This document shows positions 15,960 to 23,400 of a stretch of DNA of 24,652 bases, one piece after another. A program made the position numbers and the translations under genes. Origin of the DNA: an uncultured Christensenella sp. GTDB taxonomy: Bacteria > Bacillota > Clostridia > Christensenellales > Borkfalkiaceae. The stretch is from the NCBI GenBank assembly GCA_910578655.1, contig CAJTQE010000017.1, positions 3,142-27,793 of the forward strand. Direction: 5' to 3'. Below the pieces are notes generated by a model. The model had not been told where the DNA came from, searched no databases, and saw only the letters and a list, made by a program, of their open reading frames with translations. Every line of letters starts with the position of its first letter. The stretch's first letter is position 1.

Positions 15960-16631
15960 TTAATCTCTCTGTTTGTCAATTTTATAAACTATGTTCTGTG
16001 CGCTTTTATAAATACTGTTTGCAGGCACGACGCCGCGAACCGACGACAGCGGATATATATTAGTACCCCTGCCTATAACCGTACCGGGGTTTAATACGCT
16101 GTTGCAACCGACCTCGACGAAATCGCCGAGAATTGCGCCGAACTTTTTAAGTCCCGTCTGTATGCACGTTTTGCCGTCCCTTACCGTCACGGGCGACTTA
16201 TCGGACTTGACGTTTGAAGTTATCGACCCTGCGCCCATATGCGATTTGTGCCCTAAAATGCTGTCACCGACGTAATTGTAATGCGGAACCTGAACGCCGT
16301 CGAATAAGATGACGTTTTTAAGCTCTACGGAGTTGCCGACTACGCACCCCTTACCGACGAGCGCGCTGCCGCGTATAAACGCGCAGTGCCTGACTTCTGT
16401 ATTTGCGCCTATTATACAAGGCGCGCCCAAAAATGCCGTCGGAGCAACCGTTGCAGTTTTGTGAACCCAGACGTCTTTACTGACTTGCGAATATTCGTTT
16501 TTATCAAGCGAATTGCCTATTTCAAGTATCGCCTGCTTTATTCCGCCGAGCGCTTCCCAGGCATAATCAAAGCCATTAAGATAGTCGGCGGCGGCCGTAT
16601 AATTCAAATCGAATAATTGTGAAATTTTCAA
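15960..16631 (-). CDS. GlmU-C-like left-handed beta-helix acyltransferase (stand-alone)
   Basis: The 223-residue protein has an alpha-helical N-terminus (1-50) and hexapeptide-repeat left-handed beta-helix from about 55 to 205 (for example APTAFLGAPCIIGANTEVRH and the VGKGCVVGNSVELKN coil). HYNYVGDSILGHKSHMGAG (about 128-146) matches the acceptor site of GlmU-type N-acetyltransferases. The uridylyltransferase half of GlmU is absent, so this protein would acetylate glucosamine-1-phosphate, or a related sugar, and another enzyme must add UMP. It is first in an operon with glmM and glmS, which supports that role. Translation appears to start at TTG (16631) with a GGAG site 7 nt upstream. Databases often label such proteins UDP-GlcNAc pyrophosphorylase, which the visible sequence does not support. 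Confidence 0.8.
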   Translation of the reverse strand: MKISQLFDLNYTAAADYLNGFDYAWEALGGIKQAILEIGNSLDKNEYSQVSKDVWVHKTATVAPTAFLGAPCIIGANTEVRHCAFIRGSALVGKGCVVGNSVELKNVILFDGVQVPHYNYVGDSILGHKSHMGAGSITSNVKSDKSPVTVRDGKTCIQTGLKKFGAILGDFVEVGCNSVLNPGTVIGRGTNIYPLSSVRGVVPANSIYKSAQNIVYKIDKQRD

Positions 16632-16674
16632 ACTTTTCTCCGCAGAAAATGTAAAGTAATGACAATTCCGTATT

Positions 16675-16703
16675 ATTTTAACATTAATTTAAAACAATGT
16701 CAA
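16675..16703 (-). promoter_or_regulatory. Consensus promoter of the UDP-GlcNAc operon
   Basis: On the minus strand a perfect TTGACA (16703-16698) is followed after 17 bp by TAAAAT (16680-16675). Transcription would start near 16668 and cover the acyltransferase, glmM, glmS and the dehydratase down to the terminator at 10832-10861. Confidence 0.85.
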
Positions 16704-16782
16704 TACCTTCGCATATTTTGTCGAAATATTTATTGTATCGCACCCTTCCGAAGTATGTGCAAATTGCAGCCGCTTTTTGCAT

Positions 16783-17667
16783 TTAATTATCTGAAAGCGC
16801 GGAAACCCGAGCTTGTATGTAAGACTCGGCATTTAAGCCTATAACAATAAACGCGATTACCACAAACGCAAGACCGATAAACACGCCAAGCACAGTGTTG
16901 ATTAAAAGCGCGATAAGCGTAAACGCAATGGAAATAAGAAAAATGAGCGCATTCGTCAGCATATACAGCCCCACCGTCGCAGGGTTGACCGCCGAAATGA
17001 AACTTATTTTTTTGCAGCCGTACAGCAGATAAGCCTGCAACATTTCCGTAGTTCCGACGAGAAAAAAAGATACTATAACCGACAGATAAATGCTCGGTTT
17101 CCATTTCCCGAAAAGAATCGCGCAGACCACGACGAGCGCGGTTGTCGTCAATGCGTTAATAAAGTAAGCAAGTATCAACTTCCACAGCGAGCGGCGCGCC
17201 ACCGTTCTGCGTATCTGAAACTTTATAATGAAAAAGCCCGCGATAAAGCCAAGTATCCAGAATACGAAAAATACGAGAACGCACGCCGCAACCTGCCCGA
17301 TAAATCCGGCCACAAGCTCGACGATGTACGTCTGAAACGTTTCGAAATCGGTGCCGAGAATTGTCTGCAGAATGCGCGTCATTACGTCATTCAGCCACTG
17401 TGAAGAAATCATAGTTTCAAACGCGGCGATAGGGTCGTTCCAGTCAAGCGACTGCACGGCCTCCCATATATAGTCAAACATCAGCCCGAAGTCGAGATTG
17501 ACGTGACCTGCAAGCTCTTTTACGCCGACCACAAGCGTGTGTACCGCCGCTATCACGCCCGGCAGCAAAACCGAAAAGCCGAGCATCATTCCGAGAAACA
17601 TCGTCCCCAGCGGAGTGAAAATGTATTTTAAACTTACAAAGTAATTCTTTAAACCCTGTTTTATCAT
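16783..17667 (-). CDS. Multi-pass membrane protein of unknown function
   Basis: The 294-residue protein begins MIKQGLKNYFVSLKYIFTPL. It has about six hydrophobic helices (roughly 20-48, 125-153, 163-185, 193-215, 228-252 and 258-284) and a polar loop at about 50-120. The first 25 residues are amphipathic and positively charged. No catalytic motif is recognised; the general layout resembles YihY/DUF-type small integral membrane proteins, but no family is claimed. The ATG at 17667 has an AAAAGG site 6 nt upstream. The gene lies just after the terminator of the large surface-protein gene and has no clear promoter of its own, so expression may depend on read-through. Confidence 0.75.
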   Translation of the reverse strand: MIKQGLKNYFVSLKYIFTPLGTMFLGMMLGFSVLLPGVIAAVHTLVVGVKELAGHVNLDFGLMFDYIWEAVQSLDWNDPIAAFETMISSQWLNDVMTRILQTILGTDFETFQTYIVELVAGFIGQVAACVLVFFVFWILGFIAGFFIIKFQIRRTVARRSLWKLILAYFINALTTTALVVVCAILFGKWKPSIYLSVIVSFFLVGTTEMLQAYLLYGCKKISFISAVNPATVGLYMLTNALIFLISIAFTLIALLINTVLGVFIGLAFVVIAFIVIGLNAESYIQARVSALSDN

Positions 17668-17678
17668 AAGTACCTTTT

Positions 17679-17708
17679 AAAAAAATTACGGCGGCTTAAA
17701 GCCGCCGT
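17679..17708 (-). terminator. Rho-independent terminator after the surface-protein gene
   Basis: ACGGCGGCT and AGCCGCCGT (17688-17696 / 17700-17708) form a 9-bp GC-rich stem with a 3-nt loop. On the minus strand it is directly followed by a T-rich tract (17687-17679). It lies only 11 bp upstream of the region encoding the next gene's ribosome binding site. Confidence 0.88.
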
Positions 17709-17724
17709 TATAACTGGATTAAAC

Positions 17725-20700
17725 TCAGTTATTTTGCTTTTTCTTTATAATGAGTATGATTGCAACTGCCATTAAGCCGATAATTACTACAACCGCAACG
17801 GCAATGATAACGATTGCAACCACGTTGCTGCTTGCATCGATATCAGGGATTTCGCTTGCGTAGAAATCGTCGGTAACGGTAACGACTACTTTGGGAACGT
17901 CGACAATGCCGTTTTCCTCATAACGAGCCGCAGCATCGTCGGAGATATACTTGATTTCAACCTCGTTGTCGCTGTCTAAGTCGGCATATGCAAGAGTAAG
18001 CTTACCGTCTGCGATTTTATCTTTAACTTCCTTGCCGTTAACGGTTACGGAGTAAATCTGATAACCTTTATCGGGCTTAATCGTGTAGGTGTAGCTTTCG
18101 CCTTCCTTTATAAGACGCGTTTTTCCGTCCTCGGCGCTGAGCTTTCCGCCCTTGCCGTCTATCGTTGCGTATACGGTTTTATCTGTAACTTTATCGGCGT
18201 CTACGGGAACTACCATATACGGCGAGAAGCTTGTAACCGTCGCCACTATACCAAGCTTTGTAACTACGCAGGGAACCTCTTCGATTATATACGTATCGGT
18301 TTCCTTGATATGCTTGCGGTGATACAGTTTGAACCTTACTCCCTCGTCGTTGGGACCGTAGCCCTCGGGGAAACCGAGCATTATCTTGACGTAGCTGCCG
18401 TCGGGGATAGTGGGATACTTGTTACAAATCTGTAATCTGATATCGTAAGTCTGGCTCTTTGAAAGCTCCTCCTCGCTTACGACGTTATTGTCGCCGCCGA
18501 GAATTTCGTTCTTCATCGTGTTTTCGGTGGTCTCGTCAATCTTTTCGGCAACAAGCATCATCTGGCTTCTTTCACCCTCTGAGAACGAGCTGGTGCCGTC
18601 CTCTTTGAGGAAGTTGTTTGCCGACAGGTCGGAGTTGTCTGCAAGCACGGGCTGCGCGCAGCTTTCAATCCAGAGTCTGCCGTCGTAGTTGAAACGTGCG
18701 GGGCACGCGAGATAAAGTCTGCCGTACGTGAAGTAAGGTGCGTTGGGCGCCTTGTTTGAGAATTCCTCTACTTCTTTTCCGTCGACTATTCTCGTAACCA
18801 TTTTCGCCGAACCGACGTTGCCGAAGTAGAAGTGATAACCTTCACGGTTGTGTTCGTACATAAGGCTTGCGCCGAACTTGAATCTCAGTGTGTTGGGAAC
18901 GAGCGTGGGGTCGCCCGAATTTTTCGGTCTTTCAACAATTTCTACCATATCTCCGGCAGCGTTGACGGGATAGAATTTTGCATAATCTTTAGCGTTGGGA
19001 TGCGCCGACTCAAAGAAAACCGTTATGGGCTTATTCTCGTCAATCTTGTGCAAAGGCTCGTTATAAGTAATTTCATATATTTTCACATAACCCTGAGACA
19101 TTACGCCGTCTTTGCCCATTCCGTCGTTTATAATCTGTTCTTCGCCGTGGTTGGGCGTAGTACTCTGAACGTAAGGTGCAGGTGTGTAAGTACCGTACGT
19201 TTCGTTTACCATCGGCTTGCTCTCTGCAACAGGCTGACTTTCGTTAAGATGATCTTCAGTATAGCTAACAAGGAAAGTTTTTCCGTTAAATTCGGGGTGG
19301 CTTTCGGACTCGATAGGCTCGGTCTCTATGTCGGGAACAGCGTCGAACACAGCGAACTGCATATAGTAGACTGACGTATTTTCATAGAAAACTGTCTCCG
19401 AACCGTTATCGTCCATATATCCTTCGACGGAAGCAATGATGCTCATATAGTCGTACGACGATGCAAGCGCTACCCAGTTATACCAGTTTATCTGATTGTT
19501 TTTATAGTTCGCATAGCGATAAACAAGATAGAGTCCGTCCTCTTCCAGCAGTCTCTTCGCGCTCTTGCCGTTGTAGCTTACGGTTACGGAAGTATCCATC
19601 AATTCGTTACCGTAATCGTCCTTTTTACCCGTGGGTTTATAATCGAACGAAGCTTGAAGTCCGTCGGTCGAAGTGCTTGCACCGTAGTTGTGGGCGGAAA
19701 GCGAGGGATATTTCAGCTCGTATTTAGCCGAAGAAATAACGCCGTCGCTTACGTGAATTTTCTCATCGCTTGTTTTCTGCAAAACAGCGTATTTGTTTCT
19801 GTTGGGATTTGAGTGGTTCCAGGTAACGTCAACCGAGTACCAGTCGCCGTTATCAGCCGCGCGCGTAGAAGCAGCCGATTTCGCCTGTGAAGGAGCCGCA
19901 AGATAAACGTAATTCCACATATGGTATACGCTGGAAGGGTTGTAGTTGCCGTATTCGTCCATCTGGTTGCTGTAACCGTTTACGGTAATGCAGGGAACGC
20001 CCAGCTTATCCATTACTACCTTGTACGAGGTAGAGAAGCCGCCGCAAACCGCCTTGCCCTCTACAAGTCCGCCGTAAGCCGTGTTGATGTAGGCTGCGGC
20101 GATATAATTCTCGTCGTCCTTGTTTTCGTACGCCGCATAATCGTATGTGATGTTTTCCGCAAGATACTTGTTTACCTGCCTTGCAAAGAAAACGTCCTTT
20201 TCGGAATACGTATCGGCAGCCTGAGCCTTTTTAACCTCGTCGACTATTGCGTTGACCTTGCCGTCGAACGCTTTAATCGCCTTGGCAACCTCGGCTTCGG
20301 TGGTCAGACCGTTATCGCGGTAAAGATTAGCCTCGCGTCCGCTGTCGATAAAAGCGGAATACTTGCCGTCTGTTCTGCCCGCGCTTATGGTCATTTTGTA
20401 AAAGTCTATGTAAAAAAGCTCGGGGTGGTCGGTAAGGAACGCGTCGCGCGCCGCGCTGAACGCCTTGGGAACGGTAAGGTCGCCGTCCTCTACCCACGCC
20501 TTGATTTGGTCTGCGGTTACAACTCCCTTTTCCGTAATATTATAGTGAACTACACCGTCCTTGAAGTCGTCTGCCAGACGAAGCTCTTCGAGAGCGTTAT
20601 AGAACTTTTTGGCGAGAGGGTATTCTCTGTCCGTTTCGCCCACCGTGACAACAAGATTATTTCCGAAGTAGTTCGTCGCAATTGTTTTTCCATTGTCTTC

Positions 20701-20805
20701 CGCCATAGCAGTATTTTTGCCGAGCATACCCGCGCCCGCCAAAAGCGTAGCCGCGCATACGGCAGCAAGTCCTGCCACTGCAATAGGTTTAGTTTTTATC
20801 TTCAT
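17725..20805 (-). CDS. Membrane-anchored surface protein with a transglutaminase-like domain
   Basis: The 1026-residue exported protein starts at ATG 20805 with a strong GGAGG site 5 nt upstream; a longer frame back to 20844 is not favoured. A signal peptide (KIKTKPIAVAGLAAVCAATL, cleavage probably after AMA near 35) is followed by a transglutaminase-like domain (about 60-350). Its triad appears as Cys254 in KAVCGGFS, His295 in YHMWNYV and Asp326 in WYSVDVTWNH. The middle is beta-rich without assigned family. Near residue 940 a GYQIYSVTVNGKEV module resembles cell-wall beta repeats. A C-terminal TM helix ends in KKKQNN, so it is anchored by the membrane, not by sortase. The family may cross-link, cleave or just bind peptides or peptidoglycan; activity is not certain. 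Confidence 0.85.
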   Translation of the reverse strand: MKIKTKPIAVAGLAAVCAATLLAGAGMLGKNTAMAEDNGKTIATNYFGNNLVVTVGETDREYPLAKKFYNALEELRLADDFKDGVVHYNITEKGVVTADQIKAWVEDGDLTVPKAFSAARDAFLTDHPELFYIDFYKMTISAGRTDGKYSAFIDSGREANLYRDNGLTTEAEVAKAIKAFDGKVNAIVDEVKKAQAADTYSEKDVFFARQVNKYLAENITYDYAAYENKDDENYIAAAYINTAYGGLVEGKAVCGGFSTSYKVVMDKLGVPCITVNGYSNQMDEYGNYNPSSVYHMWNYVYLAAPSQAKSAASTRAADNGDWYSVDVTWNHSNPNRNKYAVLQKTSDEKIHVSDGVISSAKYELKYPSLSAHNYGASTSTDGLQASFDYKPTGKKDDYGNELMDTSVTVSYNGKSAKRLLEEDGLYLVYRYANYKNNQINWYNWVALASSYDYMSIIASVEGYMDDNGSETVFYENTSVYYMQFAVFDAVPDIETEPIESESHPEFNGKTFLVSYTEDHLNESQPVAESKPMVNETYGTYTPAPYVQSTTPNHGEEQIINDGMGKDGVMSQGYVKIYEITYNEPLHKIDENKPITVFFESAHPNAKDYAKFYPVNAAGDMVEIVERPKNSGDPTLVPNTLRFKFGASLMYEHNREGYHFYFGNVGSAKMVTRIVDGKEVEEFSNKAPNAPYFTYGRLYLACPARFNYDGRLWIESCAQPVLADNSDLSANNFLKEDGTSSFSEGERSQMMLVAEKIDETTENTMKNEILGGDNNVVSEEELSKSQTYDIRLQICNKYPTIPDGSYVKIMLGFPEGYGPNDEGVRFKLYHRKHIKETDTYIIEEVPCVVTKLGIVATVTSFSPYMVVPVDADKVTDKTVYATIDGKGGKLSAEDGKTRLIKEGESYTYTIKPDKGYQIYSVTVNGKEVKDKIADGKLTLAYADLDSDNEVEIKYISDDAAARYEENGIVDVPKVVVTVTDDFYASEIPDIDASSNVVAIVIIAVAVVVIIGLMAVAIILIIKKKQNN

Positions 20806-20842
20806 AAAACCTCCAATAAATAAAATAAACCAATTTAATTGC

Positions 20843-20872
20843 AAACGGTTGAAAAAAGTTTTACAACCGTTT
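20843..20872. promoter_or_regulatory. 9-bp inverted repeat in the leader of the surface-protein gene
   Basis: AAACGGTTG (20843-20851) pairs with CAACCGTTT (20864-20872) around 12 nt. It lies between the promoter (-10 at 20883-20888) and the ribosome binding site, so it could be an mRNA leader hairpin or a repressor operator. No T-tract follows on the minus strand that would make a clear terminator. Confidence 0.4.
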
Positions 20873-20882
20873 TAGCCTGCTA

Positions 20883-20911
20883 AATATACCATATTAAAAT
20901 GAATATTGCAA
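20883..20911 (-). promoter_or_regulatory. Promoter of the surface-protein gene
   Basis: On the minus strand TTGCAA (20911-20906) and TATATT (20888-20883) are 17 bp apart. This gives a leader of about 70 nt that includes the 20843-20872 inverted repeat. It marks how far host sequence must extend before the element that starts further right. Confidence 0.6.
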
Positions 20912-20963
20912 GCATTTTAATGACAAAATTTATTTCCCTTTTTCAGTTATAAATTGTAAGATT

Positions 20964-20991
20964 AAATTGCACAAGGAAAATTGTGTAATTT
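20964..20991. other. 28-bp dif-like palindrome (possible Xer attachment site) or AT-rich terminator
   Basis: The arms AAATTGCACAA (20964-20974) and TTGTGTAATTT (20981-20991) match as inverted repeats at 10 of 11 positions around a 6-bp centre GGAAAA. That 11-6-11 plan with arms ending AA/TT is the layout of XerCD sites, and the right arm resembles the XerD-type half TTATGTAAACT at 8 positions. It sits between the host promoter and the first gene of the ssDNA-type element, where a left boundary is expected. A T7 tract follows on the plus strand, so a terminator is a real alternative. Confidence 0.35.
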
Positions 20992-21029
20992 AGTCTTTTT
21001 TTATTGAGTTTCAACCTCCAACAAATAAT

Positions 21030-21105
21030 TAAAGGCTAACGCCGTGAGTGTCGGCATTGTAGGCACTCCTCCCTTTGATACAGTAGCCGTTAGGCATTGT
21101 AAATA
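21030..21105. repeat. Structured leader with GGCATTGTA direct repeats before the element's first gene
   Basis: GGCATTGTA occurs at 21053-21061 and 21093-21101. CTAACG near 21036 can pair with CGTTAG near 21088, and GAGTG (about 21046) with CACTC (about 21064). Together these could fold a 55-nt branched structure upstream of the ssDNA-binding-like gene: a leader RNA, a single-strand origin, or the element end. A weak TTGATA...TAAATA promoter (19-bp spacer) overlaps it. Confidence 0.35.
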
Positions 21106-21141
21106 AATATTTTAACTGGCGAAAAGCCAAAAGGAGCAGTT

Positions 21142-21441
21142 ATGCAAGTTTTATTATTTAAGAAGTCAGGTACATACACCGACAAAAACGACGAAGAGAA
21201 AAAGTTTACGAATTTTTATGTTCGTTGCGGTGATGAACTTATCCCCATTGAGCCTTGTTATTTCCCGAATAAAGAAACGGGTAAGGACAATCAGTACAGC
21301 GGACGAAAATCTGTATTAAAAGCCTTTGCGTCGGTTTTGCCCGATAAGGACAAGTCCGCAGACAACTCTGCCTCCGACAATAAGCGCGGTAATAAACCGT
21401 CTTTGCAGTCTTTTGACGACGACAGCGACATTCCATTTTAA
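21142..21441 (+). CDS. Small ssDNA-binding-like protein with SSB-type acidic tail
   Basis: The 99-residue protein begins MQVLLFKKSGTYTDKNDEEK and has a compact beta-rich core to about residue 68 (FTNFYVRCGDELIPIEPCYF), which looks like a small OB-fold of the kind used by phage and plasmid ssDNA-binding proteins. Residues 69-90 are a polar linker. The end is DDDSDIPF, almost the same as the acidic tip by which bacterial SSB recruits partner proteins. It is the first gene of the element with an AAAGGAG site and lies upstream of a rolling-circle-type Rep, so coating of ssDNA replication intermediates is a good inference. The OB-fold itself is not proven from sequence. Confidence 0.65.
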   Translation: MQVLLFKKSGTYTDKNDEEKKFTNFYVRCGDELIPIEPCYFPNKETGKDNQYSGRKSVLKAFASVLPDKDKSADNSASDNKRGNKPSLQSFDDDSDIPF

Positions 21442-21447
21442 GTTTTT

Positions 21448-21645
21448 ATGAAATACGAACTTATTAACGGTCGCTATGTCCCTATTGTTTATTGCGGTAA
21501 TTGCCATAAAAAAATGGAATTAGACGATATAGACGGTTGGGGGAAATCAGCAATATATATGATGATTTGTAGCGACGATAATTGTCGTAGTTGGTGCGAT
21601 ATTCAATATGGCAGAATTATAGACTACGGTATTTTTGAAGATTAA
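21448..21645 (+). CDS. Small zinc-ribbon-like protein
   Basis: The 65-residue protein begins MKYELINGRYVPIVYCGNCH. It has CGNC (residues 16-19) and CSDDNC (about 41-46), a C-x2-C ... C-x4-C pattern that could bind one zinc ion, with WGKSAIYMMI between. It starts 6 bp after the stop of the ssDNA-binding-like gene without an obvious ribosome binding site, so translation is probably coupled. Short Zn-ribbon proteins are frequent in small phages and plasmids; no specific function is claimed. Confidence 0.6.
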   Translation: MKYELINGRYVPIVYCGNCHKKMELDDIDGWGKSAIYMMICSDDNCRSWCDIQYGRIIDYGIFED

Positions 21646-21662
21646 CTATAAAACTTAAAGTT

Positions 21663-21833
21663 GGGAAAAATGGGAAAAAAGGGAAATTAACAACGGTTGA
21701 TAACCCTTAAAACAGACCATAACAAAATCTCTATATATAATAGAGAAATATTCAAAAATAAATTTTCCAAAACTTAAATTCCCGACGCAGGGCTTGTCCA
21801 AGCGTCGGGAAAAAGTGGGAAAAATGGGAAAAA
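21663..21833 (+). other. Candidate replication origin: hairpin flanked by six GGGAAA iterons
   Basis: GGGAAA(AA) units start at 21663, 21672 and 21681 on the left and at 21807, 21817 and 21826 on the right, at 9-10 bp period. The right group directly abuts a hairpin whose arms TTCCCGACGC (21779-21788) and GCGTCGGGAA (21802-21811) are perfect, with a 13-nt loop. An AT-rich stretch with a second small stem, TCTCTA (21728-21733) and TAGAGA (21741-21746), lies between. Iterons beside a stem-loop immediately before a HUH-Rep gene is the layout of rolling-circle origins of CRESS-type and related replicons. Confidence 0.6.
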
Positions 21834-21859
21834 TCTTTTAAGGTTTCGGGGAGTAAAAA

Positions 21860-23029
21860 ATGAAATCTGAAAAGACGAAAGTATTAAGCGGTAAGGAATG
21901 CGAAGTAATGAATTATTTGCCTTACTTCAAAGAACCGCCGATTGATACTATTAAGCGTTATAAAACAATTAAGAAGTACGCCTTTATCTGTCACGATAAA
22001 GACTACAACGAAAAAGGCGTATTAGAAAGTCCGCACTACCACATTTATTTAAACTTCGGTCGTGCAAGCGTACGTTTTGACGTTGTCGCAAAATGGTTCG
22101 GTGTCGAACCGCAATATGTAAACAAAGTTAAGCGTACAGGCTCGATATTGGACTACCTCACTCATTCGGGCGAAAACGATAAATTCAAACATCAGTATTC
22201 CCCCGAAGAAGTAACTGCAAATTTCGACTTCGTCAAGGAAGCTGAAATTGAAAAGACTTTTGGTGACTTTACTAAATACAGTTACGCAAAACAGCTTGAA
22301 TATGTACATAGCTTACCTGCGGACAAACAGCTGAAATATTATTCGGAGCTTAAAAAGCGTTGGCAGTTGGAGTGCGATTACCGAAGTTTACAGCACGACC
22401 GCAATATCGACGTGGTTTTCATTTACGGCAAAGGCGGTACAGGTAAAACTACTTACGCAAAAAATATGTTAAAGAAAATGGGTTACGACTATTGCGTGTC
22501 CTCTTCTTCAAACGATTTATTTCAAGATTACAAAGGGCAATGGGGCATTATTTTAGACGATATGCGCGACCGTTCAATGAGTTTTGAGGATATGCTTAAA
22601 TGCTTGGATAATCACACCGCCTCAACTATGTTCGGCAGATATAACAATAAAGTGTTTGACGGAAAAATAATTGTTATAACCTCTTCCGTTCCACCGCATT
22701 ATTGGTATAAGTCACCTGTGCGCAAATACGGCGAATTGGTTACAATTCCTCTTGAAGATTTAAATCAGTTTTATCGCCGTATAGGCTGTTATATAGAAAT
22801 TACAAAGTCAACGATAACGGTATTTAATGACGGTTTAAACGATATAGGCCGTCCGCAAGGTATCGGGCAAGAATTTGTAAACGATATAGCAAAGTTAATA
22901 GAAACGGAGCAAAAGCAAAAAACAGATTTTGCGGCGGTGTTCGCGCAAATGTGCAGTGATAACTCCCCTACTCCGTTTGATATTCAACAACTGAAAATAT
23001 CGGATATATCCGATAAAAATAAAAAATAA
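21860..23029 (+). CDS. rep: CRESS-type replication initiator: HUH endonuclease + superfamily 3 helicase
   Basis: The 389-residue Rep has a HUH nicking domain (about 1-125): YAFICHDKD (40-48), metal-binding HYHIYL with His59 and His61, and the likely nucleophile Tyr99 in DYLTH. It is followed by an S3H helicase: Walker A GKGGTGKTT (190-198), Walker B IILDDMR (230-236) and a motif-C-like VITSS (272-276). This combination is found in Reps of circular Rep-encoding ssDNA viruses and in bacterial CRESS-like plasmids. Ordinary bacterial rolling-circle Reps usually lack the helicase. It should nick the adjacent origin and unwind DNA. The ATG at 21860 has a GGGGAG site; the iteron/hairpin origin lies just upstream. 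The C-terminal 70 residues are polar and unassigned. Confidence 0.9.
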   Translation: MKSEKTKVLSGKECEVMNYLPYFKEPPIDTIKRYKTIKKYAFICHDKDYNEKGVLESPHYHIYLNFGRASVRFDVVAKWFGVEPQYVNKVKRTGSILDYLTHSGENDKFKHQYSPEEVTANFDFVKEAEIEKTFGDFTKYSYAKQLEYVHSLPADKQLKYYSELKKRWQLECDYRSLQHDRNIDVVFIYGKGGTGKTTYAKNMLKKMGYDYCVSSSSNDLFQDYKGQWGIILDDMRDRSMSFEDMLKCLDNHTASTMFGRYNNKVFDGKIIVITSSVPPHYWYKSPVRKYGELVTIPLEDLNQFYRRIGCYIEITKSTITVFNDGLNDIGRPQGIGQEFVNDIAKLIETEQKQKTDFAAVFAQMCSDNSPTPFDIQQLKISDISDKNKK

Positions 23030-23046
23030 AAAGGTAGGTAAAAAAA

Positions 23047-23376
23047 ATGGCATTTATTAAAAGAACGAAAGCAGACGTAAAGTCAAAAAAATCGGTTTTG
23101 GGCGAAGTCGGGAAAAACGGCAAAAAACGTAAGCTCGGCGTTAGAGTAACTTTTAACGACGATACCGAAACTACGCTGTTAAATCCGTCAGGTAAGGGTG
23201 AAAAGTTTGCAAAAGAACTTAAAGAAAACAAACGCTATACTAACGACGGAAAAATTAAAACGGACGACAACGGTAAACCTCTTGAACTTACGAAAGAACA
23301 GCGCGCCTATCGTTCGGCATACTTGACGGCGTTATCTGATAACGCGAAAGCCTATAACGCAAAAAAACAAAACTAA
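23047..23376 (+). CDS. Small basic protein of the ssDNA-type element, function unknown
   Basis: The 109-residue lysine-rich protein begins MAFIKRTKADVKSKKSVLGE. The N-terminal half contains a beta-like core (KLGVRVTFNDDTETTLLNPS) and the C-terminal half is helical (ELTKEQRAYRSAYLTALSDN). It is predicted to be basic and could bind nucleic acid. It has an AGGTAGG site and lies 17 bp after rep. No family is claimed; it is part of the element's gene block by spacing and direction. Confidence 0.6.
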   Translation: MAFIKRTKADVKSKKSVLGEVGKNGKKRKLGVRVTFNDDTETTLLNPSGKGEKFAKELKENKRYTNDGKIKTDDNGKPLELTKEQRAYRSAYLTALSDNAKAYNAKKQN

Positions 23377-23400
23377 CTTATAAAGGTGAGGTAAAAATTT

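Noticed and set aside
19921..20823. A 300-codon open frame on the plus strand
   Set aside because: It lies wholly antisense to the surface-protein gene, has no ribosome binding site or recognisable domain, and its composition is that of a mirror of the real gene.
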